Source: an uncultured Prevotella sp. (lineage in GTDB: Bacteria; Bacteroidota; Bacteroidia; Bacteroidales; Bacteroidaceae). From it: a stretch of DNA of 25,233 bases. Positions within the stretch are counted from its first letter, which is position 1. Every line of letters begins with the position of its first letter. Positions 1 through 5,901 of the stretch are shown here, piece by piece. A model generated the notes under the pieces. The model saw nothing but the letters and a program-made list of their open reading frames with translations, made no database searches and was not told where the DNA came from. The stretch lies in assembly GCA_958369755.1 (NCBI GenBank), contig CATXJC010000026.1, positions 1-25,233 on the forward strand, read 5' to 3'. Made by a program: the position numbers and the translations under genes.

Positions 1-44
1 TTATGTTTTGTCTGGAGTTTTAAAGCTTTTGCCCTTACAGACCG

Positions 45-143
45 AAAAGATTTGCGTATTTTCTAAGATTTTAGCTAAAAAGATTTGCGTATTTTCTAAT
101 ATTTCCGCTAAAAAAATTTGCGTATTTTCTAAGATCTTCCAGA
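45..143. repeat. 33-bp tandem repeat, three units
   Basis: Three consecutive units begin at 45, 78 and 111, each containing TTTGCGTATTTTCTAA, with an exact 33-nt period. The third unit runs into the 146-bp direct repeat that starts at 131. Because the period is a multiple of three, an 11-residue peptide repeat can be read on the plus strand, but that ORF ends inside the unrelated direct repeat and has no other coding evidence. A similar stretch (TTTGCGTATTTTTTC) occurs once near 17046. Function is unknown; it may be a promoter-like or replication-slippage minisatellite. Confidence 0.7.
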
Positions 144-276
144 GGATTATCTCCCTACCGAAGATTCTTATTATGAATTTGAGCCAGAAGATGTGAACAA
201 AGAGAACTTATCCATAGCAGAAATGAGCGGCAAGAAACTCGACTGGTTCCGCAAGGTCTGTGCAGCGGTACTTTAG
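131..276. repeat. 146-bp direct repeat, copy 1
   Basis: This segment matches 1616–1761 with three mismatches that I count (138, 144 and 273). In both copies the plus strand reads the same open frame and ends in a TAG stop: the C-terminus of an unrecognised acidic protein ending KVCAAVL. Here only the tail is present. It abuts the antisense Rpn-like fragment, whose frame reads backwards into it. Confidence 0.85.
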
Positions 277-429
277 ATACCTTGCGCCCCACATGACCAT
301 CATGCTGTTGTCGTATTTCTCCTGTTCCTCTTTGGTCAGAGTCTTGGAGTCGGCGATTTCTGCCAGTCTCTTGAATATCTTATGCTGAGCCTCGAAAGGC
401 ATTTTTTCCAATGTCTCCATATGCTTCAA
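208..429 (-). CDS. Rpn-like C-terminal fragment, fused at its end to repeat DNA
   Basis: This 73-aa ORF resembles the C-terminal part of Rpn (recombination-promoting nuclease / putative transposase, PD-(D/E)XK) proteins of Bacteroidales. It has a helical stretch of the type LEKMPFEAQHKIFKRLAEIA followed by TKEEQEKYD. The nuclease domain is absent. After about residue 48 the protein reads antisense through the 146-bp direct repeat, so its natural end has been lost. A promoter lies upstream (minus-strand TATCTTTG at 486–493), so a short protein could be made. It is homologous in its core (EEQEKYD / KEDQEKYD) to the ORF at 3415–3723. It could be a dead remnant or a RpnS-like short form; family assignment is moderate. 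Confidence 0.5.
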   Translation of the reverse strand: MKHMETLEKMPFEAQHKIFKRLAEIADSKTLTKEEQEKYDNSMMVMWGARYLKYRCTDLAEPVEFLAAHFCYG

Positions 430-485
430 ATTATAAATCCAACAATCTAAAAACGTAGTACACTCTTCCTTATGTACTCACGTTG

Positions 486-516
486 CAAAGATACGCTTTT
501 CTTTCGTAACTTCCAA
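486..516 (-). promoter_or_regulatory. Bacteroidota-type promoter for the Rpn-like fragment
   Basis: On the minus strand TTGG (513–516) and TATCTTTG (486–493) are separated by 19 nt, close to the TTTG–N19-21–TAnnTTTG consensus. The rest of the 309-nt gap between 430 and 738 is AT-rich and shows no gene. Confidence 0.5.
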
Positions 517-701
517 GAAATTAACTAAGAAAAATTCTCTAATTCTTGACGAAAAACGAATCAAGCACTTGGTATAATTTTAAGATTCAAGAATTTAAGA
601 ATTTTCATTCTTGCTTGATGAATTTTGAACTGACAAATCATCACCATAACCCGTCAAATACTCGTTTTAATACTAAAAAGAATAAAATAACCAGCTAAAT
701 A

Positions 702-733
702 TTTGGAAGTTACAGGAATATTGCTTATTTTTG
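702..733 (+). promoter_or_regulatory. Promoter of the small-ORF/GNAT pair
   Basis: TTTG (702–705), a 20-nt spacer and TATTTTTG (726–733) form a textbook Bacteroidota primary sigma factor promoter. Transcription should start near 740, giving a leader of about 77 nt before the ATG at 817. Confidence 0.75.
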
Positions 734-738
734 CAGAA

Positions 739-826
739 GAAAAGCTGCACTCGGCAATTTGAAAGCAAGCTTTCATTGCGCACGTTTGCATCACAAACAT
801 TTTAAATTATATAATTATGTTAGGAA
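739..826 (+). repeat. Structured 5'-leader repeat, copy 1
   Basis: These 88 nt recur at 5805–5891 with one indel and a few substitutions, through the start codon and two more codons (ATGTTAGGAA). Two hairpins are visible: GAAAGC-aa-GCTTTC, extended by CAAT/ATTG, and GTTTG-catca-CAAAC. Differences between the copies fall in loops or unpaired bases (loop aa versus a; loop catca versus catta), which suggests the RNA structure is maintained. Confidence 0.7.
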
Positions 827-972
827 TAAATGCACCAAAAGTTTTAGCTAAAGGCAAATACGCACAAGCCGTTCGTAAAGCCGCTCTTGCATCCATCGGT
901 GCAAAAGCAAAGAAAGACGATGCCACAAAGACATCAAATTATCCATATAAATTTGAGTGGAATTTAGAATGA
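817..972 (+). CDS. 51-aa basic protein, putative partner of the GNAT
   Basis: A short ORF starts ATGTTAGGAATA and encodes 51 residues, Ala/Lys-rich in the first two thirds (KYAQAVRKAALASIGAKAKK) and ending YKFEWNLE. It is supported by a strong promoter and a repeated leader that includes its start codon. It overlaps the acetyltransferase gene through an ATGA junction at 969–972, which implies translational coupling. I do not recognise a family. The size, position and coupling resemble an antitoxin of a GNAT toxin module, but it is not a DUF1778 (TacA-type) ribbon-helix-helix protein. A leader peptide that gates translation of the GNAT is an alternative. Confidence 0.6.
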   Translation: MLGINAPKVLAKGKYAQAVRKAALASIGAKAKKDDATKTSNYPYKFEWNLE

Positions 973-1538
973 ATTTAGAAGAATATAAAATAGAACTTTT
1001 ATCAGACTTTGAAGAGTTGATAAATTTCTATACAGGAAAAGACAAAATGGATGACTTTCTTCATAATCACTTACAAGATTGTGAAGAGAGTCATTATTGT
1101 AAGACATTTTGTGTCCGCTTAAAAGCAAACAACACGATTGTTGCAATTTTCGCCTTAGCATTCGACTCTGTTGACATTGATTCAGATGATTTTGATGATA
1201 TGCGTATGGGGGCAGCAGGAACCGATTTGCCAGCAGTAAAAGAAACATTCCGAGAACAATTCGAACAAAAATATACTTATCCCGCTTTAGAAATTGCCTA
1301 CTTAGCTATTGAACAAAAATTTCAAAGTTTACACCTAGGTTCAGCCTTAATTGAAGAAATAGCTTCGATGGCTAGAAACCAAAGATATGCCGGTTGCGTC
1401 TTCTTGACTGTAAGAGCTTGGCATACCTCTGATTATAGCGCAGTAGGTTTCTATGAAAAAAATCAATTTGCAAAATTGACTCCAGTTCCCCAAATGGATG
1501 TTTGGCCAATGTACAAAACAATTTGGCCGGAGGAATAA
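969..1538 (+). CDS. GNAT-family N-acetyltransferase (possible toxin)
   Basis: This 189-aa protein begins at the ATG within the ATGA overlap; an upstream in-frame ATG at 957 is less likely. The C-terminal half has the GNAT core: a β4 strand ALEIAYLAIEQKFQ followed by the acetyl-CoA pyrophosphate loop SLHLGSALIEEI, then FLTVRAW and a YSAVGFYEKNQFAKL segment equivalent to the usual Y-x-x-x-GF motif. Toxins such as TacT and AtaT have this fold, size and genetic arrangement (a small upstream partner with overlapping ORFs), and those acetylate charged tRNAs. The substrate here cannot be read from the sequence; a metabolic or antibiotic-modifying acetyltransferase is possible. The segment is AT-rich and enclosed by the 146-bp direct repeats. 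Confidence 0.8.
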   Translation: MNLEEYKIELLSDFEELINFYTGKDKMDDFLHNHLQDCEESHYCKTFCVRLKANNTIVAIFALAFDSVDIDSDDFDDMRMGAAGTDLPAVKETFREQFEQKYTYPALEIAYLAIEQKFQSLHLGSALIEEIASMARNQRYAGCVFLTVRAWHTSDYSAVGFYEKNQFAKLTPVPQMDVWPMYKTIWPEE

Positions 1539-1554
1539 CCCACACACGCCCTGA

Positions 1555-1761
1555 ACCAACGGGCACCGGACGAAGGGAATTGAAAATCACCACAATTTCC
1601 AGGCCCACTCCATAGAAGATCTCCCAGAAGATTATCTCCCTACCGAAGATTCTTATTATGAATTTGAGCCAGAAGATGTGAACAAAGAGAACTTATCCAT
1701 AGCAGAAATGAGCGGCAAGAAACTCGACTGGTTCCGCAAGGTCTGTGCAGCGGTACTGTAG
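1555..1761 (+). pseudogene. C-terminal remnant of an unrecognised protein (includes direct repeat copy 2)
   Basis: An open frame without any start codon runs from a stop at 1552–1554 to TAG at 1759–1761. It encodes about 68 residues rich in Glu, Asp and Tyr and ends KLDWFRKVCAAVL. The last 48 residues are the sequence duplicated at 131–276. The absent start and the sharp junction 16 nt after the GNAT stop mark it as a truncated gene. I do not recognise the family. Confidence 0.55.
1616..1761. repeat. 146-bp direct repeat, copy 2
   Basis: This is nearly identical to 131–276 in the same orientation (offset 1485). Together the two copies bracket a 1.34-kb segment that carries the Rpn-like fragment, the leader repeat and the small-ORF/GNAT pair. 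Confidence 0.85.
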
Positions 1762-1912
1762 TCACTTTTTCCGATTGTCTGCAATTCGTCCGCAACTTGC
1801 GGACAAATTCACTGATAGCACAATAACCATTGATATTCAACAAATTGCAGCCAACAAGCAAAATCGTCAACAGCCTGTTGACGATTTCAAATTATTGGTT
1901 CCTAACTCTAGT
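1762..1912 (+). pseudogene. DUF1016 linker remnant with two perfect palindromes
   Basis: In the frame that includes 1745–1939 the translation contains RPQLADKF and later NRQQPVDDFKLLVP. The second piece resembles PQAADDFKMLFPIPW of the broken DUF1016 copy at 3881 and QQPVAQINEDVFFSVPW of the intact one at 4330–5436. It stops where the conserved PWxHH segment should begin, at the edge of the REP element starting near 1916. Two perfect inverted repeats lie inside it, at 1788–1804 (8-bp arms) and 1861–1887 (13-bp arms, 1-nt centre). The identification rests on a short match. Confidence 0.4.
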
Positions 1913-1915
1913 TCT

Positions 1916-2018
1916 GCATGTGGTTCAGGCACGGGCTGAAGGCCCAGAAGCCCCTAGCCCAGGGTAACACCCTGGGTATAAGCGCAATCCGCCTTGCGCC
2001 CTGTAAGGGCAAAAGCCT
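1916..2018. repeat. REP-like multi-hairpin element, copy 1
   Basis: The element holds four consecutive hairpins: GGGCtgaaGGCCC, CCCAGGGT-aac-ACCCTGGG, GCGCAA-tccgcc-TTGCGC and GCCCTgtaAGGGC. Related copies lie at 3391–3454, 5902–6007 and, inverted, at 16838–16928. This copy starts where the DUF1016 remnant ends and finishes just before the vsr stop at 2042. Confidence 0.85.
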
Positions 2019-2041
2019 TAAAAATTCCGTGAAATCCCTGC

Positions 2042-2551
2042 CTATTCCTCTCGTCTTTCCGCCTCCGGCTCCGCCACCATTTCCGGCACTTCTTCCGGCA
2101 ATTCATATCTTCTGACATGATGATCTTCCAGATAGATATGGTTCAGCGTAAAGGCGAGCGACTCCAGCGTCTTCTCCCTTACCGCCGGCTTCAGTTCACA
2201 TTCCCATATCACGATGGTATGCCATCCCATTTCAGCCAGCCGGTGCAGCACCTCATGGTCCCTCTCCCGGTTCCTCCTGATCTTCTCCATCCAGAACCCG
2301 GTGTTCGATTTCGGCACCACATAATATTTGCACCCCTCGTGTCCGTGCCAGAAGCACCCGTTCACCAGAATACAGGTGCGATATTTCCTCAGCACGATGT
2401 CCGGCTTGCCCGGCAAGCGTGGATGATTGAGCCGATACCTGAATCCTCTACTCCACAGAAATTTCCTAACAAGAATCTCCGGTTTGGTATCCCTGCCCCT
2501 TATTGCCGCCATATTGTTGTGGCGCTGTTCTATGGTCAAACGGTCCGACAT
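2042..2551 (-). CDS. vsr: Very short patch repair endonuclease (Vsr)
   Basis: This 169-aa protein closely follows the Vsr family (E. coli Vsr has 156 aa). Visible motifs are RGRDTKPE near residues 18–25, GKPDIV with the catalytic Asp51, FWHGHEGC with His69, His71 and the zinc-site Cys74, and the RRNRERD segment around 92–98. Vsr nicks next to the T of T:G mismatches that arise by deamination of 5-methylcytosine, and normally accompanies a C5 methyltransferase. The only methyltransferase in the window is at 10962–11972. The gene starts 24 nt after the higA stop on the same strand, so it is probably expressed with higBA. Its stop lies at the edge of a REP element, and its last 20 or so residues are an acidic tail without a family match. 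Confidence 0.95.
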   Translation of the reverse strand: MSDRLTIEQRHNNMAAIRGRDTKPEILVRKFLWSRGFRYRLNHPRLPGKPDIVLRKYRTCILVNGCFWHGHEGCKYYVVPKSNTGFWMEKIRRNRERDHEVLHRLAEMGWHTIVIWECELKPAVREKTLESLAFTLNHIYLEDHHVRRYELPEEVPEMVAEPEAERREE

Positions 2552-2575
2552 CTTTAATTTATCATCAACATCTGT

Positions 2576-2938
2576 TTAACATTGCAACATCGCAGCAGGA
2601 GTTATGTTCAGAACCTTGCATAGCAATCTAGCTATTTTAAGAGTAGGCTCAGAGCGCCCTGTTACATAATCGTTAATACGTGAAGGACTTACTCCAATTT
2701 CTGAAGCCAGTTGTTTTTGAGTCATTTTCTTTTCATTTAAAGAAAGTTCGATAAGTTCAGAAACAGAAGGCTTTCCGATAGGAAAATGTTTCTTTTCGTA
2801 TGACTCAACAATGTCCGACATTAATGTCAGTTCTATGGCATTCTTATCGTTGGCAGGCGTATCGTCCGTTACCAATGGCAGGAGATCTTCTATTCTGTTG
2901 AGTGCAAACTCATATTGTTCTTTCGTAATTCTATCCAT
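2576..2938 (-). CDS. higA: HigA-type antitoxin, XRE family
   Basis: This is 120 aa from the ATG at 2938; the longer in-frame start at 2965 would overlap higB. The C-terminal half is a helix-turn-helix of the XRE type (KMTQKQLASEIGVSPSRIND, then YVTGRSEPTLKIARLLCKVLNI). The N-terminal half is an acidic helical region that in this family helps bind the toxin. It should neutralise HigB and repress the operon. It lies 11 nt behind higB, in the toxin-first order characteristic of hig loci. Confidence 0.88.
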   Translation of the reverse strand: MDRITKEQYEFALNRIEDLLPLVTDDTPANDKNAIELTLMSDIVESYEKKHFPIGKPSVSELIELSLNEKKMTQKQLASEIGVSPSRINDYVTGRSEPTLKIARLLCKVLNITPAAMLQC

Positions 2939-2949
2939 AATTGTTTTTA

Positions 2950-3249
2950 TTAAATGGTGGAACAATCTATTTTGTCATATTCACTATGTGTTCCGACAAA
3001 TCTTACGAAGAGTCGGCCTATTGTAAATTTAATTACCACTACCAACCTATACCTGTTTCCTCGAATGTTGAATACGTAATGTTGATTACCTACGTAGTCA
3101 GCATCAGGAAAGTCAGTTCTTATATCAGAAAAGTTGCGCCATTCTGCTTCTTCCGCAATCTGGTACCATCTTTCCAGAGCTACCTTTGAGTCTTCTCGCC
3201 CAGGGGTCTCGTAAAACTCTTTTAGTTTCCTATGCGAAATAATTCTCAT
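2950..3249 (-). CDS. higB: HigB-type mRNA interferase toxin
   Basis: This is 99 aa from the ATG at 3249 (MRIISHRKLKEFYE...). It matches the HigB toxin family, including the signature YVFNIRGNRYRLVVVIKF followed by FVRFVGTHSEYDKID. Members are RelE-fold ribosome-dependent endoribonucleases. The upstream extension to 3303 crosses the promoter region and is not used here. The gene heads a higB–higA–vsr transcription unit. Confidence 0.9.
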   Translation of the reverse strand: MRIISHRKLKEFYETPGREDSKVALERWYQIAEEAEWRNFSDIRTDFPDADYVGNQHYVFNIRGNRYRLVVVIKFTIGRLFVRFVGTHSEYDKIDCSTI

Positions 3250-3274
3250 AATTCCATGATTTAAATTTTCATTG

Positions 3275-3282
3275 CAAAGATA
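3275..3282 (-). promoter_or_regulatory. −7 box of the higBA(-vsr) promoter
   Basis: Minus-strand TATCTTTG matches TAnnTTTG and lies 25 nt upstream of the higB ATG. The −33 box is weaker (a TTG about 18–20 nt upstream). Confidence 0.5.
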
Positions 3283-3390
3283 TATAGAAATATTGAAATA
3301 CAATAGTTTCTTCCATAAATATTTTGTTTTTTAGGATTATTTATATAATTAAGCTTGTTTTTCTACTATTTAGCTTCCACCTTTCCCCCT

Positions 3391-3454
3391 TACGGGCTGA
3401 AGGCCCAGAAGCACCTAGCCCAGGGTAACACCCTGGGTATAAGCGCATTTTGCC
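3391..3454. repeat. REP-like multi-hairpin element, copy 2 (partial)
   Basis: It contains GGGCtgaaGGCCC and CCCAGGGT-aac-ACCCTGGG and then stops after the first arm of the third hairpin. The stop codon and last ten or so codons of the neighbouring Rpn-like ORF lie inside it. Confidence 0.8.
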
Positions 3455-3723
3455 TTAATTCTTAATAATTCTTCTTCTGAAAGCCCTGTATATCTTGCAA
3501 TTTTATCAATAGGCTCGTTTTCCATCAGCATATTCTTAGCTACTTCAATTTTAGCCTCTATGATAGCTCCTTTATAAGCTGCAATATGGTCACGCATCAC
3601 CTTGATTGCATCATCATATTTCTCTTGATCTTCCTTGCAGAGTGCAGTAATGTCCTCTATCGCAGCAAGTTTCTGGAAGAGTTCATTTTCTGCCAAAGAA
3701 GGTATTTTGTCCAATATACTCAT
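3415..3723 (-). CDS. Rpn-like C-terminal domain protein with a REP-derived tail
   Basis: This 102-aa ORF matches only the C-terminal helical part of Bacteroidales Rpn/transposase-like nucleases: a KEDQEKYDDAIKVMRD segment, then a helix EAKIEVAKNMLMENEPIDKI and a Sigma70-r4-like turn ARYTGLSEEELLRI. No PD-(D/E)XK residues are present. The final residues CAYTQGVTLG are encoded by the REP element. A clean promoter precedes it (minus-strand TTTG 3807–3810, 19 nt, TAATTTTG 3780–3787). In E. coli a C-terminal-only Rpn product acts as antitoxin to the full-length nuclease, and this ORF could be such a form. It could equally be a decaying fragment. Confidence 0.6.
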   Translation of the reverse strand: MSILDKIPSLAENELFQKLAAIEDITALCKEDQEKYDDAIKVMRDHIAAYKGAIIEAKIEVAKNMLMENEPIDKIARYTGLSEEELLRIKAKCAYTQGVTLG

Positions 3724-3779
3724 ATTATTTAATTCTATTAAAAGAAACCATTCTTATATCAATTAACACCATTCATTGG

Positions 3780-3810
3780 CAAAATTAATCTTTTCTCATG
3801 AAAACACAAA
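3780..3810 (-). promoter_or_regulatory. Promoter of the Rpn-like ORF
   Basis: Minus-strand TTTG (3807–3810), 19 nt, TAATTTTG (3780–3787). A divergent promoter for the DUF1016 pseudogene lies beside it (CTTG about 3827–3830, 20 nt, TATTTTTG ending at 3858). About 60 nt of this region, including ACTTGCAGAAAAGAGAAATA, recur near 5740–5790. Confidence 0.65.
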
Positions 3811-3880
3811 AGGAAAAGCCCCAAAACTTGCAGAAAAGAGAAATATTGCTTATTTTTGCAGCAAATAAAAAGAAAGAACG

Positions 3881-4318
3881 ATGGCAAAGGAAAATATAAG
3901 CTTAAATGTTCCGCAAGCTGCGGACGATTTCAAGATGCTTTTTCCCATTCCTTGGGATCATCATCGCCGTATCATCGATAAATGTAAGGGCGATATGGAC
4001 AAAGCCCTGTTCTTCGTAAGAAAGACTTGGGAGAACAATTGGGGACGTGACGCTCTTCTCAACTGGTTGATACCGACCTTTATGAGCGTGACGGCAAAGC
4101 CATCACAAACTTCCAATCCACGCTCCCTGCTGTGCAGAGTGACTTAGCGCAACAGATAACAAAAGACCCTTATCAGATCATACAAGGAACCGATGGGAAT
4201 ATCAGAATATCAACTATCCAAACTCTTTCCGAAAGACTTTAAGTCTTCTATGCCGACTAAAAGGTTCGACCACTTTAAAGCGGATTTGCAATCCGCAGCC
4301 GTAGGCTTTTCATATTGA
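3881..4318 (+). pseudogene. DUF1016 (YhcG-like) nuclease pseudogene
   Basis: The first 63 or so codons (MAKENISLNVPQAADDFKML, then FPIPWDHHRRIIDKCKG and RKTWENNWGRDALLNWL) match residues 117–169 of the intact DUF1016 protein at 4330–5436. A frameshift near 4071 moves the reading to the frame encoding DTDLYERDGKAITNFQ and SDLAQQITKDPYQI. About 150–170 codons, including the whole PD-(D/E)XK nuclease core, are then missing. The C-terminus resumes in a third frame at 4193 (MGISEYQLSKLFPKDF). That tail ends in KADLQSAAVGFSY, encoded by a separate hairpin repeat (4280–4296). Both the frameshift and the deletion can be seen by comparison within the window. Confidence 0.85.
4280..4296. repeat. Hairpin GCGGATT-tgc-AATCCGC
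   Basis: A perfect 7-bp stem with a 3-nt loop, followed by AGCCGTAGGC. It forms the last part of the DUF1016 pseudogene frame and looks like a dispersed palindromic element distinct from the four-hairpin REP. Confidence 0.6.
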
Positions 4319-4329
4319 TATCTTACGTG

Positions 4330-5436
4330 TCAATCCTTAGTCTCCTTTATATCAGAAAGCGTTGCTTCAATATCTTCGATTGTAGGCAACTGGCTTTGTA
4401 TGTTTTCAGGCATGAGCTTAGACAACTGATATTCGGAGATGCCTATTGGCTGATTGGTTGATTCAAGAGCATATTGAGCCATCACATTGTTCTTGGTTTT
4501 GCAGATAAGCAATCCAATTGTAGGGTTGTCAGTAGGCTTCTTTTTTATATGATTTACAGCACTTATATACATCCCCAACTGTCCCAAATGTTCAGCTTTG
4601 AATTTTGTAATCTTCAGTTCTACGACAACATAACAGCGCAGTTCCAAGTGATAGAAAAGCAAGTCGGGATATACAGTGTCTCCCCCTACTTGTAGAGGAA
4701 CTTGACTTCCAACAAAAGCAAAACCTGTACCCAATTCAAGCAAAAAGCGTGTTACATTTTGGGTAAGTCCTTGCTCCAATTCTCGCTCCCGATACTCACC
4801 GTCAAGTGTGAGGAAATCGAAATTATAAGGGTCTTTCAATGTTTGTGCTGCTAATTCGCTTTGAGAATCCGCCAGCAGCTTGTTAAAGTTATTCACAGCC
4901 TTTCCCTGTCGCTCATACAGATTAGTGTCAAGGAAATTAAGCAGAACAGCACGACTCCAACCATTTTCTACGGTCTTATTCAGATAGAACACAGCACGGT
5001 TAACATCCTTACATTGCGATATGATATACAGATGATGCCCCCAAGGAACGGAGAAGAATACGTCCTCGTTTATTTGGGCAACAGGTTGTTGCCCATGTCC
5101 TTTTTGTAATTGTGCAACAACTTGTTGCACAATTATATTTCCTTGATTATAAAAGAGATACCATTGCCTAATGTATTGTAGATTCCTGTATGAAAGCCCT
5201 TTCATATCTGGAAACTCCGCCATAAGTTCACGGCTCAATTCTTTGAGCCAGCCATCGCCCCAAGATGCAGATTTCTGCTTTTCACAGATGTCTGCACCCA
5301 TACGCCAATAAAGGCGGAGCAATTCTGTGTTAACCTTGATTGCCGCCTTAACCTGTGCATGGCGTATATCTTTCTTCAACTGCGAAACCCAACTTTTGAA
5401 CTCGCTGTTTCCTGCCAATGTCATATTTCCTGCCAT
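4330..5436 (-). CDS. DUF1016 / YhcG-family PD-(D/E)XK nuclease
   Basis: The protein has 368 aa, the usual length of the family. The N-terminal helical/wHTH DUF1016_N domain covers about residues 10–98 (LLRLYWRMGADICEKQ, SYRNLQYIRQWYLFY). Residues 100–122 are a Gln/Val linker encoded by two strong DNA palindromes. A middle domain has SVPWGHH and ENGWSRAVLLNFLDTNLYER. The nuclease core follows at about 235–300, with Asp258 (YPDLLFYH) and Glu273-Leu-Lys275 (VVVELK) as the expected metal and catalytic residues. The C-terminus ends PIGISEYQLSKLMPE. YhcG-like proteins are linked to genome maintenance or defence, but their role is not settled. The gene begins 42 nt after the stop of a 69-aa antitoxin-like gene on the same strand. 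Confidence 0.92.
   Translation of the reverse strand: MAGNMTLAGNSEFKSWVSQLKKDIRHAQVKAAIKVNTELLRLYWRMGADICEKQKSASWGDGWLKELSRELMAEFPDMKGLSYRNLQYIRQWYLFYNQGNIIVQQVVAQLQKGHGQQPVAQINEDVFFSVPWGHHLYIISQCKDVNRAVFYLNKTVENGWSRAVLLNFLDTNLYERQGKAVNNFNKLLADSQSELAAQTLKDPYNFDFLTLDGEYRERELEQGLTQNVTRFLLELGTGFAFVGSQVPLQVGGDTVYPDLLFYHLELRCYVVVELKITKFKAEHLGQLGMYISAVNHIKKKPTDNPTIGLLICKTKNNVMAQYALESTNQPIGISEYQLSKLMPENIQSQLPTIEDIEATLSDIKETKD
5075..5095. repeat. Coding palindrome in the DUF1016 linker (9-bp arms)
   Basis: TGGGCAACA-ggt-TGTTGCCCA is a perfect inverted repeat inside codons for GQQPVAQ of the DUF1016 protein. Confidence 0.85.
5107..5135. repeat. Coding palindrome in the DUF1016 linker (14-bp arms)
   Basis: TAATTGTGCAACAA, one centre base and TTGTTGCACAATTA form a perfect 29-bp inverted repeat inside codons for IVQQVVAQL of the DUF1016 protein. 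Confidence 0.9.
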
Positions 5437-5478
5437 ATTCTATGTCTTTTTTAATGATCGATTTGAGCATTTCCGTAT

Positions 5479-5688
5479 TCACTTTGGCAAATCCATATTA
5501 TTGATTTCGTCAAGTCTTTTCTGGTCAAGCACGCCCGAATCCCAAAGTTCATTCAGAGATTCATCCATTTTCTTTGAATAATAAGAATACAACAATTCCT
5601 TCAATTCTTCCAAACCTTGCTGAGAATCATCTACTTGAAACATTTGCAAGAGGTGTACTTGTGTACTGTTTAATACCGTTGCTGCCAT
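5479..5688 (-). CDS. 69-aa antitoxin-like protein
   Basis: Starting at the ATG at 5688, the protein is MAATVLNSTQVHLLQMF... with LEELKELLYSYYSKKMDESL and a C-terminal LWDSGVLDQKRLDEI. In Bacteroidales, similar small proteins beginning NxTQxHLLxMF often precede PIN-domain or other toxin genes and are annotated as putative antitoxins; this is from memory. Here the next gene on the strand is the DUF1016 nuclease instead. The ORF can be extended upstream to 5751, but that would place the start over the promoter −7 box. No DNA-binding motif is obvious. Confidence 0.65.
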   Translation of the reverse strand: MAATVLNSTQVHLLQMFQVDDSQQGLEELKELLYSYYSKKMDESLNELWDSGVLDQKRLDEINNMDLPK

Positions 5689-5721
5689 AACCTTTACATT
5701 AAAACGTTCTACATTTTTCTG

Positions 5722-5752
5722 CAAATTTACATTTTTCCTTTGAAAACGCAAA
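5722..5752 (-). promoter_or_regulatory. Promoter of the antitoxin-like / DUF1016 unit
   Basis: Minus-strand TTTG (5749–5752), 19 nt, TAAATTTG (5722–5729), 34 nt before the ATG at 5688. Confidence 0.7.
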
Positions 5753-5804
5753 GAAAAAGCCCAAAAACTTGCAGAAAAGAGAAATATTTCATATATTTAC
5801 ATAA

Positions 5805-5891
5805 GAAAAGCTGCACTCGGCAATTTGAAAGCAGCTTTCATTGTGCTCGTTTGCATTACAAACATTTTAAATTATATAATTATGTTAGGAA
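5805..5891 (+). repeat. Structured 5'-leader repeat, copy 2 (stranded, no gene)
   Basis: This is 87 nt nearly identical to 739–826, ending in the same ATGTTAGGAA. Only about seven codons follow before the REP element begins, and the frame closes at TAA inside the REP (about 23 codons, ending PSPG). The −7 box equivalent to TATTTTTG of copy 1 reads TATATTTA, so the promoter also appears damaged. Confidence 0.75.
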
Positions 5892-5901
5892 CTGAACTTC
5901 C

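Noticed and set aside
8..196. 62-aa plus-strand ORF with an 11-residue peptide repeat
   Set aside because: It is a by-product of the 33-bp DNA repeat (period divisible by three) and ends inside unrelated direct-repeat sequence in a frame different from the one conserved there.
964..1248. 94-aa minus-strand ORF
   Set aside because: It is antisense to the GNAT gene, which has family motifs and a promoter; the antisense frame has none.
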